The notes under the pieces: model-generated
Databases searched by the model: none
What the model saw: the letters and a program-made list of their open reading frames with translations, nothing else
What the model was told of the DNA's origin: nothing
Shown: in pieces, positions 1 to 11,439 of the stretch
How the letters are laid out: every line of letters begins with the position of its first letter
How positions within the stretch are numbered: position 1 is the stretch's first letter
Translations under genes and position numbers: made by a program
Source: Podocnemis expansa
Taxonomy: Eukaryota; Chordata; Testudines; Podocnemididae
Direction of reading: 5' to 3'
Length of the DNA stretch: 64,000 nt
Assembly: GCA_007922195.1 (NCBI GenBank)
Contig: ML681995.1
Coordinates: 13,013,879-13,077,878, forward strand

Positions 1-365
1 CCACAGTGGGCGCCTTCCACATTTGCTGTGCTTTCTCCTTATCGGAGAAATACAAGAGGACAGTTGATGAAAGTGAAAGGTGATGAACTTGGAACTGATG
101 ATAGAAAAATAATGCTTTTTCACCCAATTTGCACTTAGCCTGTGGAGCTCATTGCCACAAGATGTCACTGATGGCACCAGCTTAGCTGGATTAAAAAAAA
201 AGGAGGCCCTGAGAAGGATAAGGAGGGCATCCAGAATTATAAAGGTAATGGAATAAGCAAGATTGTGGAAGTGATATTATCCCTCAAGCTTCAACCTCTA
301 ACTATTGGGGGTTAGGAAAAGCTTCCCAGTTATCCTCACTAAGGCATCTCCTCATGGCTTCTCAG
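1..365 (+). mobile_element. L3/CR1-like LINE 3' fragment
   Basis: The text around 138-185 reads like the L3-type LINE 3' region (stretch equivalent to 'tggaactcattgccacaagatgt'), followed by the usual 'gcttagc-ggatt' and 'ccagaattataa' blocks and by 'caacctctaact-tt-ggggttaggaa' near 291-320. The order matches the L3 tail seen complete at 55622-56185. The copy is old and diverged, its 5' part lies outside the window, and no ORF is left. Family assignment is from recognised text, not from an alignment. Confidence 0.5.
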
Positions 366-881
366 TGGATTAGGTCTATCCAGATCTGATGCCCCCTTCC
401 TTCATGTTGCTGTTGTCACTGCACTACTCATTCTCTGTGACTCCAGGCATTTCTTTGTGACTCAGCTCTCCAGCTAGGTCACTACAGAGACCTCCCCTTC
501 TGGCATATCAAACTGTCTCCTTACAAAGTATCTCAGGTAGTTGTCCCATTCATTGTCCAGATGGTGCCAGACCTTAATTAGGTTAACTGGGTTAGGAGGG
601 AAACCTGGGATCACTCTCTCTTCTGGGTTCTAACTGAGAGATCCTCGAATCAGCAGTGAATGTCTGCAATATCCCACCTTCCTACTTTTCTCCCTGAGCC
701 TTTTCCTACTCTGCCCCTCTCAGGATTTTGCTCTAGCTCCCTTCTGGATTAACCCTTCCTTCCAGGACCTGGGGCTTCTACCTGCCCCCAGGTTTTTCTT
801 TCCTTCACTGCTGCCTTCTTCTGCTGTCAGTGTCCTGGCTTTATACCGGCCCCACTTGTTCTGTTTCAGCTGGGCTCCATA
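366..881. other. Unassigned pyrimidine-rich stretch
   Basis: No open frame, splice-flanked exon or recognisable repeat ends are visible. The T/C-rich character continues on the far side of the inserted MITE (1300-1740), so both parts may belong to one old repeat, possibly an antisense LTR, but nothing proves it. Confidence 0.3.
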
Positions 882-1299
882 GGTATGTCTACACTGGCAA
901 ATTAGTTCAAATTAAGGAGGTTTAATTCAAACAAATTTAGTAGATGTCTACACTAGACTTTAATTAGTTTGAATTAAGGAATTCCTTAATTTGAACTAAT
1001 GAAAGCTTAGTTTGAATTAGTAAAACCTGCCAGTTAGTTCAAACTAAACCCTTAGTTCAATCCTTAGTTTGAACTAAGGATGGCGTAGACTAGGATTAAC
1101 CCTTAGTTTGAATTTAATAAATTTGAATTAAGGGCAGTTAGTTTGAATTAACAAAGTGGACTAATCCGACTTAACATTAAGTTGAATTAGTTCACTTTGT
1201 TAATTCAAACTAATAAGTTTGAGTTTCGTTTGAACTGACCTTGAACTATTAGTTTCAATTAACAAATTCAACCTAACTTTTCCTAGGGTAGACATAGCC
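882..1299. mobile_element. Palindromic MITE, GGTATGTCTACACT ends, TTAGTTTGAACTAA core
   Basis: The left end reads GGTATGTCTACACTGG and the right end is its near reverse complement (GGGTAGACATAGCCC), giving terminal inverted repeats of about 15 bases. The interior is a dense array of self-complementary units of the TTAGTTTGAACTAA / TTAGTTCAAACTAA type, so the element can fold on itself at many registers. It has no coding capacity. The same ends occur at 23443, 47758 and 50128. The target duplication could not be resolved beyond 2-3 bases, so the superfamily is open. Confidence 0.75.
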
Positions 1300-1739
1300 C
1301 ATTGGTCTGAGGTTACTTAGGCCTCTTGAGTCTCTTCAGCTGTGACCTATCCACTTAATTGCCCCTTCCCAACGTCATTAATCCTTCCTATGCTAGTGCA
1401 GGGGGCAGGGAAGAGGACATATCATCACAAGTGTGGTTCTTCCACCTTCCTCTCAGGTATCTGGAGATGGATGCTGGACAAGATGACAGAGACAGGATGC
1501 TGGACAAGGTGGAAGTGGGCTGGTAACTGTGAGGCTCTTAGCTGATGACAATTCCTGTGCTGAATGGATGTTTGAAAGTGGTGTTGATCACCAAGGTGCA
1601 CTTCCATTCCCTTCTTGCTCCTCACCCCACTTCCTCAAAATAACGGCTGAAGTGTGTGGGTGGGGCCAGAGCTGGATTAACCCATAGGCTAGTCCTTAGA
1701 CCCTCCTATTTTTAGGCCCTACTATAGGCCTTCCATTCC

Positions 1740-2342
1740 ACATTGAAGTAACAGTGAGGGATGGTGACAGGGTGTGATGGGGCTGACTCACCCTGCAGTG
1801 TAGTAACCCAGCCAGTCCTGTGGGCGGCAGAAGCTTTGCCCCTTAAGCCCTGCTGGGCATGCTTAAGCTGCTGCCACAGTATAAAAGGAAGCAGCACAGC
1901 TCAGTCTGGGCTGGCCAGTAGAGGGGAAGGATGTCTGCTGGAGGCTCCTGCCCCACAGCTACACCAGCCCCGATCCAGAGGAGACTTGGCAGTCAGGGTG
2001 GACCCTGCGGAGCTGCTACCTGGCAAAGAGAGCCTTGGAGCTGATGCCCAAGATCCATGGGAAAGCCAAGAACTGCAGTTTCAGGAAGGAGGGAACCACA
2101 GCTCAGTGACCGACCAAGCCCTTTCTCCATCCCAGGTAGGAAGTAGCCCAGGGGGCCCGAAGTGAGGTGCTTGGGTGTAGTGGTTGTTTAATCAGTGTGT
2201 TGCGGTTTGGATCCCCGTTGACTTAGTGCTGTAAACCCCTGCACTTGTAGGGCCCTGGGCTGGTGCGCAGTGGAGCAGGAGGGCCTGAGCCCCCTTACTT
2301 GGGCACTGTGCCCCATCACAGACTTGTTGCTTATAGACTTTT
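1740..2342 (+). repeat. Possible degraded LTR or LTR-element remnant
   Basis: A TATA box (GTATAAAAGG near 1879) lies about 30 bases ahead of a 'gctcagtctggg' segment, followed by an open purine-rich stretch containing 'aggtaggaagtagcccaggg', which I recognise as common text in turtle and crocodilian LTR-type repeats. The open frame over 1761-2165 is low complexity and has no known domain. No TG...CA ends or target duplication were found. This could equally be another old interspersed repeat. Confidence 0.3.
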
Positions 2343-2567
2343 GTTTATAGCAGGGGTCTCAAACTCAGATCACCACAAGGGCCACCTGAGGACTAGTAGA
2401 GGGCTGCATGAGGATTAGTATGGTAGCCCGAGGGCCACACCACTGAAACCTTTCCATACAATGATATTGCAAATATCAATAATGATCATGTCATTGCGGG
2501 CCACAGGAAATAGCTTTAGCAGCCACATGTGGTCCACGGGCTACGTGTTTGAGCCCCTGGTTTATAG
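2343..2567. mobile_element. hAT-type MITE, CAGGGGTCTCAAAC ends
   Basis: The element proper is 2351-2559. It starts CAGGGGTCTCAAACTC and ends GTTTGAGCCCCTG, which are inverted repeats, and is flanked by a perfect 8-base duplication GTTTATAG (2343-2350 and 2560-2567). An 8-base duplication and CAGGGG-type ends are diagnostic of hAT transposons. It is non-autonomous. A related copy is at 11448-11617. Confidence 0.9.
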
Positions 2568-2810
2568 ACTGTGGCTACTAGGCCGTGCTGCCCTGACCCA
2601 AAGGCTGCTCACAGACTTATTGCTTATAGACTCTTTGCTTATAGACTGTGGCTGCTAGGCTGCACTGCTCTAACCCATGGGCTACTGATAGACTTTGATA
2701 TAAACTGTGGTTGCTAGGCCACACTGCCCAGACCCAAGGGTTGCTGAAGGACATTGTATTTGACTCTGGCTACCAGACCTGGTTGCCCTGACTGCAGGGC
2801 TGAGTTGGTA
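2568..2810 (+). repeat. Degenerate tandem repeat, unit about 70-85 bases
   Basis: The block 'ttatagactgtggctgctaggc..cactgcccwgacccaagggctgct' recurs three to four times with divergence (near 2560, 2638, 2698 and 2755). The first unit is interrupted by the hAT MITE at 2351-2559, so the array predates it. It may be the internal repeat of an LTR element starting near 1740. No coding signal is seen. Confidence 0.5.
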
Positions 2811-3082
2811 TACGAATGGTGTGTTCAGAAGCTTGTGGGGGTGCCCTCCCTGATAACTCTCTCCCCGTTTCCCCCTGATGGGGCACTAGGGAGGGCTTAT
2901 GCCGTGACACAGGACCATCAGAATTTTTTTTGTTTCATTAGGTATTGGTTTGTTCAAATTAATCCATCAAGACTGTGAGTTCAGTTTATGGTGGCTGTTG
3001 TGATATTGTCTTTGTGGGCTAAGTAAAGCCCAAGGAATATGGAACTTTGTACACAGTAGGCTTATACGGGATAATAGAAACC

Positions 3083-5640
3083 ATGTCAAAGAAAGGAGGA
3101 TGGCAGAAATTTAAAGAGGCAAAAGAAAGACAACAAAGAATATATAGTGCTGAAAGGTACTCTTTCTCTCCTAACGTTTTCTTCTCTACGAAGTCTGAGG
3201 AAGTCCAGAAAAATACCAGCGCAGGTGCACCTGTTGCGCCCGATAAAAAGGAGCAGCCTCAAGTGACTTCTCTATCTTCAGTCTCATCCCACTGGTCTGA
3301 AGACTTTCCCATTGATAGTCATATAAACATATCCTTCAATGATCCATGACTTCTCAAGATCTCATTGCACATTGGACTGAGATGGGCCCACAGAAATGCC
3401 AAAATGTAGATGATGACTTTCATTGACAAAGCAAGAGTATATCAGTTGGAATTATCTGACCAAATCAATGTTTGTGTACGTGAAGCCTAATGAACAGACT
3501 GGCAAGTGAGAATGGTTCATCTATATGACTTCTAAGAAGAAAGTGTACTGTTTTTATTGCCGTTTGTTTTCTGATACCAAAATGGGTATTCTGTGAAGGC
3601 TTCAGTAATTGGAAAAATACTTCATATGTTTCCCAGTCACCCAATGAGTGAGCAGCGTATGTGGCTGATTAGCAGCTACCATGCCTGAAAACAAGTTAGT
3701 GGCAGAATTGATATTCAAATGGAAAACCAGTTTTTGGAAACTCGTGCTTATTGGAAGATTGTTCTCAGATGTGTAGGTGACACCTTAGTTTTTCTTGCTG
3801 AGCATGGTCTGCCACTTTGATCTGAGCCACAAACCATTGGATTGAAACACAGTGGTAATGGTCATGGCATTCTAGAGCTAATTGCTAAGTTTGACCCTTT
3901 CTTAGCTCAGCACATCAGTGAACACGCAAATAATGGAAAAGCCATACATCATATCTATTAAAGACTATTTGCGATTAATTCATTGCCTTGCTGGCAAAGA
4001 AGACTCTATCAGCCATTGTAAATGAGATCAAAGATGAGTAACACTTTTCAGTGTGTGTTTGACTCAGTACCGGATGTGTTGTATATACATCAGCTGACTC
4101 TCCTCTTACATTTCTTGCTACCCAGGGGACCTGTTGAGCATTTCATGACCTTCATAAGCATCACCAGCCACACAGGGAAGAAACTTGCCGCAGATCTACT
4201 AGATTTCCTCTCTGAAAAATGGGATTGACATCAGCCTTTGTCATGGCCAAAGTTATGACAATGTAAATAATATGAGTGACAAATATTCAGGGATGCAGGC
4301 AAAGATAAAAGAGCACAGGGCTGTGGTTGATTATAATATCATGTTCTCCACATTCACTCTACCTCGGTGGCCAGTCTGCTGTGGATTGCTATGTTGAAGA
4401 AGGTTTTTTTTGGATTTGTCAAAGAATTGCACAATATTTTCTCTGCATCTAACAGTCACAGGATGATTCTTAGAGATTCATTATGAAAGCAATGCCAGAT
4501 GCCCAAATCACTCTCAGGGACATGGTGGAGTGCCAGCGCTGAACCTCTGAATGCAGTTGTTTGGGCATGCCCTGACATCTTTAAAGCAGTAGAGAACATA
4601 AATGATGTTGCTAATTTTTGAGATTCATCAAGAAAAGATGTGAAGATCCTGAGTGATGCAATGTGTACTCTGGAAACTGGCATTTTGTGTGAGAGCTGGA
4701 GTGATGATATTTCAGACATTCAGCAGGTGCAGTCTAAGCTTGCAAAGTACTCAAATTGACATTTCCACTGCTGTAAACCTCATGAGGAGTCCTGAAACTG
4801 TTCTTCAACACATGCAGGATAGTTTTGAGGAGTATGAAATTCAGAGGACTGCAAGAACCTCTAACCATGAGTATATGTCAGTCAAGTGCTGCAAAAGACA
4901 GAAAACCTGTGACTATGCAACTGCCCACCCATTCAATGATGACGAGACCTTCAGAGTTAATACCTTCATCACAATCATAGACAAACTGAAGAATTCACTA
5001 GAACATCAAGTTGTAGCTTGCAGAAATATTGACAAAACTTTTAGCATACTAATAAAATTTTCACCTAAAATTTCATGCTCTAAAATCAGTGAAGATATCA
5101 AATATCTGTATCAGAAGTACCCAGACAATTTCCCAGTAGATTGACTAAAGAATATCTTCAATTTGTTGAATTCATGTCGCTCTCAGATAGTGAAAAAATG
5201 ACAAAAGCAAATCTATTCAGATGCACCCAATTATCACTGAATACAATGTAATAGAATGTTTCCCAAATGTTGAAACTGTATTACAGCTGTATTTGTCACA
5301 AGTGATCACTAACTGTAGCAATATTTTTAACTATGGTAAAAAGTGTCCTCTGGTCCACCATGACTCAAGAAAAGCAAGGAGTCTTGTGGCACTTAAAGAC
5401 TAACAGATTTATTTATCACATATGCATATTTATTGATTAATCTGTTAGTCTTTAAGTGCCACAAGACTCCTTGCTTTTTTTGCTTTACTAGACTAACACG
5501 GCTGCCCCTTTGGAACATGACTGAAGAGCATCTCAGTGCTTTGCAACTCTTTTGAGCATTAAGAATGAAACTGTCAGGTCTTTGAATTACAATGAAATGA
5601 TTCAAGACTTTTTGTCATAGCTAACACCAGGTGGAATAAA
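3083..5640 (+). pseudogene. Decayed hAT transposase (ZMYM1-like / DUF4371 type)
   Basis: Broken pieces of one protein run in order. An N-terminal piece starts at ATG 3083 (MSKKGGWQKFKEAKERQQ). A frame with several stops at 3400-3650 resembles a TTF-type zinc finger. The DUF4371 part at 4022-4340 carries the family words 'PVEHF', 'TGKKLAADLL' and, after a frameshift, 'HGQSYDNVNNMSDKYSGMQA' (family: GQGYDNGANMAGKYKGVQA). A middle part with 'FRVNTFITIIDKLKNSLE' lies at 4800-5143. A hAT dimerisation-like C-terminus (near 'ECFPNVETVLQLYL', 5245-5300) resumes after 5516. An intact protein would cut and paste hAT DNA. This one has many stops and frameshifts and is split at 5371-5515 by a Penelope-like copy. 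Terminal inverted repeats of the parent transposon were not located, so a domesticated-gene pseudogene copy is an alternative. Confidence 0.8.
5359..5527 (+). mobile_element. Penelope-like fold-back copy inside the hAT transposase
   Basis: The element proper is 5371-5515. It ends with the family tail 'ctagactaacacggctgcccctttggaa', which fixes the plus strand as sense. The first 37 bases are the reverse complement of 5439-5476 ('gttagtctttaagtgccac'), so the copy folds into a hairpin. It is flanked by a 12-base duplication CATGACTCAAGA / CATGACTGAAGA (5359-5370 and 5516-5527, one mismatch). A duplication of that length indicates target-primed reverse transcription rather than DNA transposition. 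The hAT frame resumes directly after the second copy. Confidence 0.8.
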
Positions 5641-6016
5641 TTATTTGAAGAACTCAATGTAATGAGAATAGAATAAACATGTTCATTTTACATAAATAAT
5701 ATGCAAATATTGTGGTTAAAGTCAGGTAACATGTGTACAGAAGCGTATATCAAGGCAGGTATGTGAGCCCTAGACTATTAAAGGCCATTTTCCCTGCAGG
5801 CAGAGGGGAGGATACTAAAGGTCAGCTAGAGGCACCTGGCCCGGTTAAGGGCTACTCCAGGCTTACAAAACCCTGCCTCCGCTAGAGAGAGAGAGAGACG
5901 CAGCCAGCCAGGACTGAGACTTCCCCAGGTTAGAAGGTAGTGCTTCTTTCCAGCCGGGGAACAGTGAGAGACAACACAGACCCCAGCCAGAAGGGAGGAC
6001 TGACGTGGCTCTGATC

Positions 6017-6217
6017 CCCCAGGACAGTGGTTTTCAAACCACGGGTCGGGTCGCAATATTGGGTCACAGACCCTCAGGTACCAGGTCACAGCACCCCCTG
6101 CTGCCATCATCAAAAGATTTGAATGCATTGTGAAAGATGTAACTGCTGGCTCATGGGCATAATTACTTTTTTCAACTGCATCCAGAGGAAAAAAGTTTGC
6201 AAACCATTGCCCCAGGA
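6017..6217. mobile_element. hAT-type MITE, CAGTGGTTTTCAAAC ends
   Basis: The element is 6025-6209. It starts CAGTGGTTTTCAAACC and ends GTTTGCAAACCATTG, with a perfect 8-base duplication CCCCAGGA on both sides (6017-6024 and 6210-6217). It is non-coding and of the same family as 58014-58178 and the older copy near 21382. Confidence 0.9.
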
Positions 6218-7970
6218 CCACCTCCACAGCCTGCAAAGAAGCCACAGAGATATACTCCCCTGGGCTCTGATTATATAAACTAACTGAAACCATTTGTACT
6301 TGAGCAGGATTGAAGGATACTCCAAAGGCCTGAACCAAGGCCTGCCCCAGAGAGGTGCTGAGTGGAAAAGGCAAAGGACTTGCTCAAGATGGGACAGATT
6401 TACCTCAGCCCTTACCACCAGAGGAGACATTTGTTGTTTGGCAAGACCAAAAGGGGGTTATTTTGCCACAATATGTATGGAAACAAATGTTTGATAGCTT
6501 CATAATTTTTTTAATATATAATTCAGATTTAGGCCCTTCCCTCCAATTAGCCATAGGCCCCTCATAACCTTCATATGGCCCTGGGTGCAGTGCTGTGGCA
6601 GCACAAGAAGTTGGAACAGATGGAGGACTGGAGTCTAACATTATCCTGGTACTATACCTGGCTTAAAAATGGAAATAAAAACATGCTTGCACAGAAAGCA
6701 AGTGCAGGGGGAAGATCCAGTCGGCACATCCCAGGCAGAGCCAATACATCCCCTTTGCTGAAACTTTGAAATATGAGCAGTCTGTGACGCAGCTTGCCAA
6801 AGAAAGAGACACATGGCCTCAGGAGCTGCAGGTGGATTCCAGGCAGAAGCTTTCAACTTCATCATGATGCAGTGCTGAAGTATCTGCAGGGTGCAGGAAG
6901 GACAAATTAAACATTTCCTTGTAACAGTGTAAATGAACAGCTCCCAGCCCTTGTACTGAGCACCAGAAGCAGCACACTGTGAGAGTGCAGTCGCCAGAAC
7001 AAAGAACATCCACCCCAGCAAACACTGGAGATGGCAGAGGGATATTCCAGAGGAGCTGTCCTTCAGTAAGGGAACAGATTCTGCTCAGGCACCATTTGGG
7101 ATGTCAACTTACTGCCCCAGCTTTCCACTGGAAAGATTCTCAGCTGGTGTAAATTGTCACAGCGTGTGACTCAGTGAAGTCATGCTTATTTAAATGAACT
7201 GAGGACCCAGCCCTATATTTGCAGAAAGTAATAAAAGTTCCACAGGGTGGGAACTGTCCTTTGAGTCTACGTTTGTTCAGCAGCTAGCACAGCAGGGCCC
7301 TGGTCCATGACCGAGTCCTTAGAGTACTACTGGAAAACAGTCAGCCGCAGTAAGAATACATGCAACATACAGGGCAAGCACCAGCTCAATACCAGCAATG
7401 AATGCATGCAAAATGACAACAATAATACAAGCCCACAACTTTATTAGAGTCACCCATACTGTATTCTTTGCAACTAGCACTAATGGCTTGAATATTCTAT
7501 GTGAGGATTATAGGAGCACAAGGTCATGAGAAGATCTGGGCCCGCTGAGTTTATTTATAAAACTGATGCAGAAGGACTTAGGTGTGTTCTTTGCATGGAG
7601 TTTGTCACCAAATGGGTAAATAGCTAGCGATGTCTGAAATAGGCACACACAGGCTAAACCAAATTCAGAATGCCAGGCTCTTCACTCCTAGAACTGGTCC
7701 AAACTCAATTTCCCACCAAATGGAAATCCTAACATTCTGAAATTTCCTTTAATCCAGATTGGAATGAAAAGCTGCAGTTTCCTGCCCAATGAAAATTCAA
7801 AACATGTCATCTTGGAAATATTGAAACTATGTTATCAAAACATTTCTTTTTTATAAGGTTGAAGTACTCCATTTTAATGCAATCACGTCAACTCTTTTAT
7901 ATATAATATTACAAATTGTTTACTAAAGTGTAAAAGTCAAAATAATAATGTTAAAAGGAAGCACCTTTAC
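6218..7970. other. Unassigned intergenic or intronic DNA
   Basis: Several short frames exist, but none has a domain, codon bias or paired splice sites. At 7137-7213 there is a short imperfect palindrome ('cagctggtgtaaat' facing 'atttaaatgaactgagga') of a type that recurs elsewhere in the window. Text near 7250-7320 resembles the tail of an old SINE. Nothing else is supported. Confidence 0.4.
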
Positions 7971-8131
7971 CTTATTGAAGTGAAACACTAATAAATTTTC
8001 ACAGACAATGTCAACGAAATCAGTACATTCCAATTGTGTTGAATCATCATATTCCATTGAGAAAACTGTTGCTTTGGAAATTTTTTGACTAGCTCTCTTC
8101 TCATCCTTGCAGCCTGGACTGTCATTCACAC
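7971..8131 (-). CDS. Candidate internal coding exon, gene unknown
   Basis: On the minus strand a 161-base block is bounded by a good acceptor (tcactttacacag before base 8131) and a consensus donor (AAG then gtaaag after base 7971). Read with a 2-base carry-over it gives 53 open codons that finish exactly on the donor boundary (phase 1 in, phase 0 out). The peptide includes KATVFSMEYDD and FVDIVCENLLVFHF: hydrophilic at the start, then a mixed hydrophobic stretch that is too polar for a clear membrane helix. No repeat text overlaps it. I do not recognise the protein. No partner exon is proven, and the candidate terminal exon at 8908-9048 lies upstream on the same strand, which conflicts with one simple gene model. 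It could be a chance frame with fortuitous splice sites. Confidence 0.4.
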
Positions 8132-8768
8132 CTGTGTAAAGTGAGGGACAATGGGTTTAAAATACTGCTAAATCAAACGGGTAGTATTTTACACATACTC
8201 TGCCCAGGTATAAATGACAACACCAGGTGCAGAGCCAGAGAGAGTCAGGCCTCAGGTGAGGTAATGTTTCCCCATTGGCCAGAAGTATCCAGGATCAGTG
8301 ACAGGCTATAAATTGTTGCAATCTGCACACGTCAGAACTGAGCCTGTTTAATTAGTCTGACTGTCTGTGGACAGCTGGGAGAAGATATTGCTGGGAGGAA
8401 AAAAGCAGAAGTGGGTTAGACTGATTTGATCACTCCTAGTCAGCCTTGATTTAATACAAGCTCAACATTTCTGTGGAGTTCAAGTGGAGGCAATGGGATT
8501 GTCTAATACATAACTGTAAAACACTTTGTTGCTCTAATTATTTGACTGACTTTTCAGCCCAGACTATGATCTTGTGAGACCTTAATAGCTAAAGTCAGGT
8601 TTGGGCTTACTCCACATTTGGCTGGGACACTTCCAAGGATCATTTTTTTGTCATGTCAGTTCCAGAATTGCAGCTCATAAGAAGTAGAGGTGTGTAGATT
8701 TTCTTTGTCACAGATCAAACTTGCAATATCACGGAAGCTGAAACCTTATCCCCCCAGGGTCCTACTCT
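8132..8768. other. Unassigned, possible intron
   Basis: This stretch lies between the two minus-strand exon candidates. No repeat termini or coding frame are recognised. If both candidates are real, it would be intron or the space after a poly(A) site. Confidence 0.3.
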
Positions 8769-8774
8769 TTTATT
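8769..8774 (-). terminator. AATAAA poly(A) signal candidate
   Basis: AATAAA on the minus strand lies 134 bases past the stop codon of the candidate terminal exon at 8908-9048. A G-rich run follows. The hexamer alone is common by chance. Confidence 0.25.
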
Positions 8775-8907
8775 CTTTACCTGTGTCTTTCATTAAGATT
8801 CTGTTTTCCAAAATGAATCCATAGTCCAGCTTTCAGAATGAATGTTCAGCTGTAATTGTCTCCCACTGTGTCTTTTTCCTTTCACCGATAAACATCGGCA
8901 GTATGTT

Positions 8908-9048
8908 TTAGCCTTGAATTAGTTCAGTTTCCTTTTCATCTGTTGTTAATTCAAAGACTGTGTTACAATAGTCACTTTCATTCTCCTCGTCTTTCATCAC
9001 CTGTCTCTTCCAGTCTCTCTCAGTGTCAGTCTTTACCCTATCTCCAAA
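8908..9048 (-). CDS. Candidate terminal coding exon with acidic tail
   Basis: A strong acceptor (ttttccctgcag) precedes base 9048. The frame then stays open for 46 codons from TTTGGAGAT to TAA at 8908-8910. The peptide (FGDRVKTDTERDWKRQ ... ESDYCNTVFEL ... ETELIQG) is very hydrophilic and acidic, with one tyrosine in a Y-C-N context, which would suit a cytoplasmic tail but is not evidence of one. An AATAAA follows at 8774-8769. A competing donor-like CAG/gtgatg occurs inside the block, so the exon could also end early. No family is recognised, and a chance frame is a real possibility. Confidence 0.28.
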   Translation of the reverse strand, partial: FGDRVKTDTERDWKRQVMKDEENESDYCNTVFELTTDEKETELIQG

Positions 9049-9399
9049 CTGCAGGGAAAATAGAGCCAGCCTCCGTATCAGGATAGAACACACTTTTGGC
9101 TGACCTACATATCTCTGTATTATCTCACAATATCTATTTCAATGGTGACCTCAAAGAGCACACACACAAATCCAGCATCTTCCCTCTTTTTCACTTTACA
9201 TTCAGAGGAATCTGTTGAATTTTAGTGCTCACAAAAACATCCGATGGATGACAGTATCAGACAGAGCCAGGTACTAGAATAACACTGGGGTGAGCACAAT
9301 TCTATGCAGTTTGGTTCTCACATATACCACCTTCACTATCTTAGTACCCGTGGTTAGCTGAGTTAGAAGGATGGCCTTGTGTATGAAGGCACTGGGATC

Positions 9400-9625
9400 C
9401 CTGGGCTCAGGAGCTGTGGAAGCTACTCACAGCTCTGCTACAAACTCCCTGCATGATCTTGGTTAAATTCCTTAATCTCTCTGTGCTTTGGTTCCCCCTC
9501 TTCTCTATTTACATTGTAAGCCTTGTGGGGCAGAGACTGCCCCTTATTATGCATCTGTATAGTGCTTACCACAGCAAGGCCTTTGACCTCTATTGGGACA
9601 CAAATGATAAAAGTGATTAGGAACT
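9400..9625 (+). repeat. Old SINE of MIR type
   Basis: The order 'cagctctgctacaaactccctg', 'gatcttggttaaattccttaatctctctgtgctttggttcc', then 'gtatagtgcttaccacagcaagg' follows the MIR/CORE-SINE body from the mid region to the tail. It is strongly diverged and has no visible target duplication. Confidence 0.55.
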
Positions 9626-11439
9626 GCCAGCTATAATACTTTGTGTCTCAGCTGATATTAGATACTTCTCTATCAGTTTACTAGGGACTGAACCAAGATG
9701 ATGGATTTTGCTTCTCTACTCAAGCTCAGAAGATATAGAAGCAAATGTGTGAAGTCAGAGTGACTGTAGACCAATGTGCCCAAGGTTTGTTTCATTTCAA
9801 AGGAGCCCTTGGTCCTAGAGGATGCTCACAGAAATGCTCGGCATGCACATTTCAGGATCTAGGTTCTCCTGTGTGCACCTGCTGCTCCCAAAAGTCCAAT
9901 CTCACGTCCTAGTTCATGGGGAGTGAGCAATGAGGGAGGTAGTGGATTGCTTGGCAGGGTCAAGTATGGTGGGGCCTGTTCCTGTTAGTCGTTACAGTAG
10001 CCCTAAGGGCCTGTCATGAACACTGGCTGAAACAGTTGGCAAATGAGGCTCTGTTAAAGACTGGGCAGCAGCGGAGGCTTCACCACCTGTGATGGATGAA
10101 CCCTCCAAGTCAATGACAATGATGGCCATGTAACTGAAGGCAAAGCACTAATAGTTAAGAAGATGGCTTCAGTCACTACACTTCCTTTCCCCCACCCCAA
10201 GGTCATGAAGTATTTAGGGGTGTATGATCCAATATGGGACATGCCATAGGGGACCATAAAAGGAACCTGCTGTCACAAGGGACCTTTGTTGTCTAGGTGA
10301 ACTGATGAGGATGTTAAGCTGGGTTTTGGCTGTCTTGAGTCAGAGCAGTCCAGTGACTCTGGCCTTGTAGTTTTAAACATGCATTTATTCTACTCTCTGT
10401 TATTTGGAGAGTTTAATGTATGTGTCTGTGGCAACCCCCTGAAATCCATGGGAAGTTCTGCTTTAAAAAGTTATGGCCACAACTCGGCCTGAGGTCATTA
10501 GCATTTTAGCCCCTGCCTGGTTAAGTGCACCTAGCTCCAGCAGATAAAATATTTATTCAACAGGAGCTTGAACCTGCAAGGCACTGAGCTCTTTGCAGTT
10601 GATGGGAGAAAGCACTCAAGTATACCTGCTCTGTTGCAAGCTCATGCATATTATATCTCATGTCAAAGAAACTAGGCAGCTTTACTCCAGTTGAGGCTCT
10701 GGCCTTGGCTTTTTAGCCTTTCTTATGATTGCAGCTGTCAAAATGAAAACCAGTCAGTCAGGCCCAGTTCTGCTTGTGCTGACACAGGGTAACTCCAGAG
10801 TGGCTTTCTTGAAATCAGTGGATCGACGATGGTCCCAGAGTGATGTCAGTGAGAGGAGAACAGGATCTAGGTTTGTAAACCAGTAAGTTATTTTTTCTGA
10901 AGGGTCACAGGTCACTCACAGTCCCACAGCCCTGCAAAGCTGCCCTTTCTGCTACCTTCTAAGTTGCAGATCTACTGTTCCTGCTCTCTTCCATAAAGCC
11001 TGGCTCAAGTTATAGCAGTGCCTGTATTCTGCTTTAGCGATTCCTGTTCCAGTCCTTGATGCCATTGATTCAGAAGCCAATATCTGACTAAATTCCATTT
11101 TCACCCTCAGAAGCTGTTCTGTTACTTATCAATGTTACTCTATTTTTCCATGCAATGTGGATTTATATTTTTTACAGATAAACTTTAAAAATATAGATAA
11201 GTAAACTCCTCTCAAAATTATGCATCTTTTATAAAAATTGGGGTATTCTCCATGATATAGGGCCCAGTTCTGCAGCCTTACTCACTCATCAAGTTCCCTC
11301 CTGTTCTAGATCTTTATGAAACTTCATAGAGGAGATAGTGCCATGGACTGAAGTGCCAGCACTAGATAAAGCCCTGCTCCACGTTGCCTTCACATTATAT
11401 GCAAGCAGCACAGCACAGCACTCCCAAGGTGTAGCCACC
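9626..11439. other. Unassigned intergenic DNA
   Basis: No repeat ends, exon-like blocks or long frames are seen. Base composition is ordinary for the window. Confidence 0.4.

Noticed and set aside
1761..2165. 134-codon plus-strand frame after a TATA box
   Set aside because: Low-complexity Ser/Gly/Pro/Gln-rich translation with no domain; better explained as LTR-type repeat sequence.
6641..7021. 126-codon minus-strand frame with a signal-peptide-like start
   Set aside because: It has no clear start context, cysteine-rich random composition, no splice support and a competing overlapping frame.
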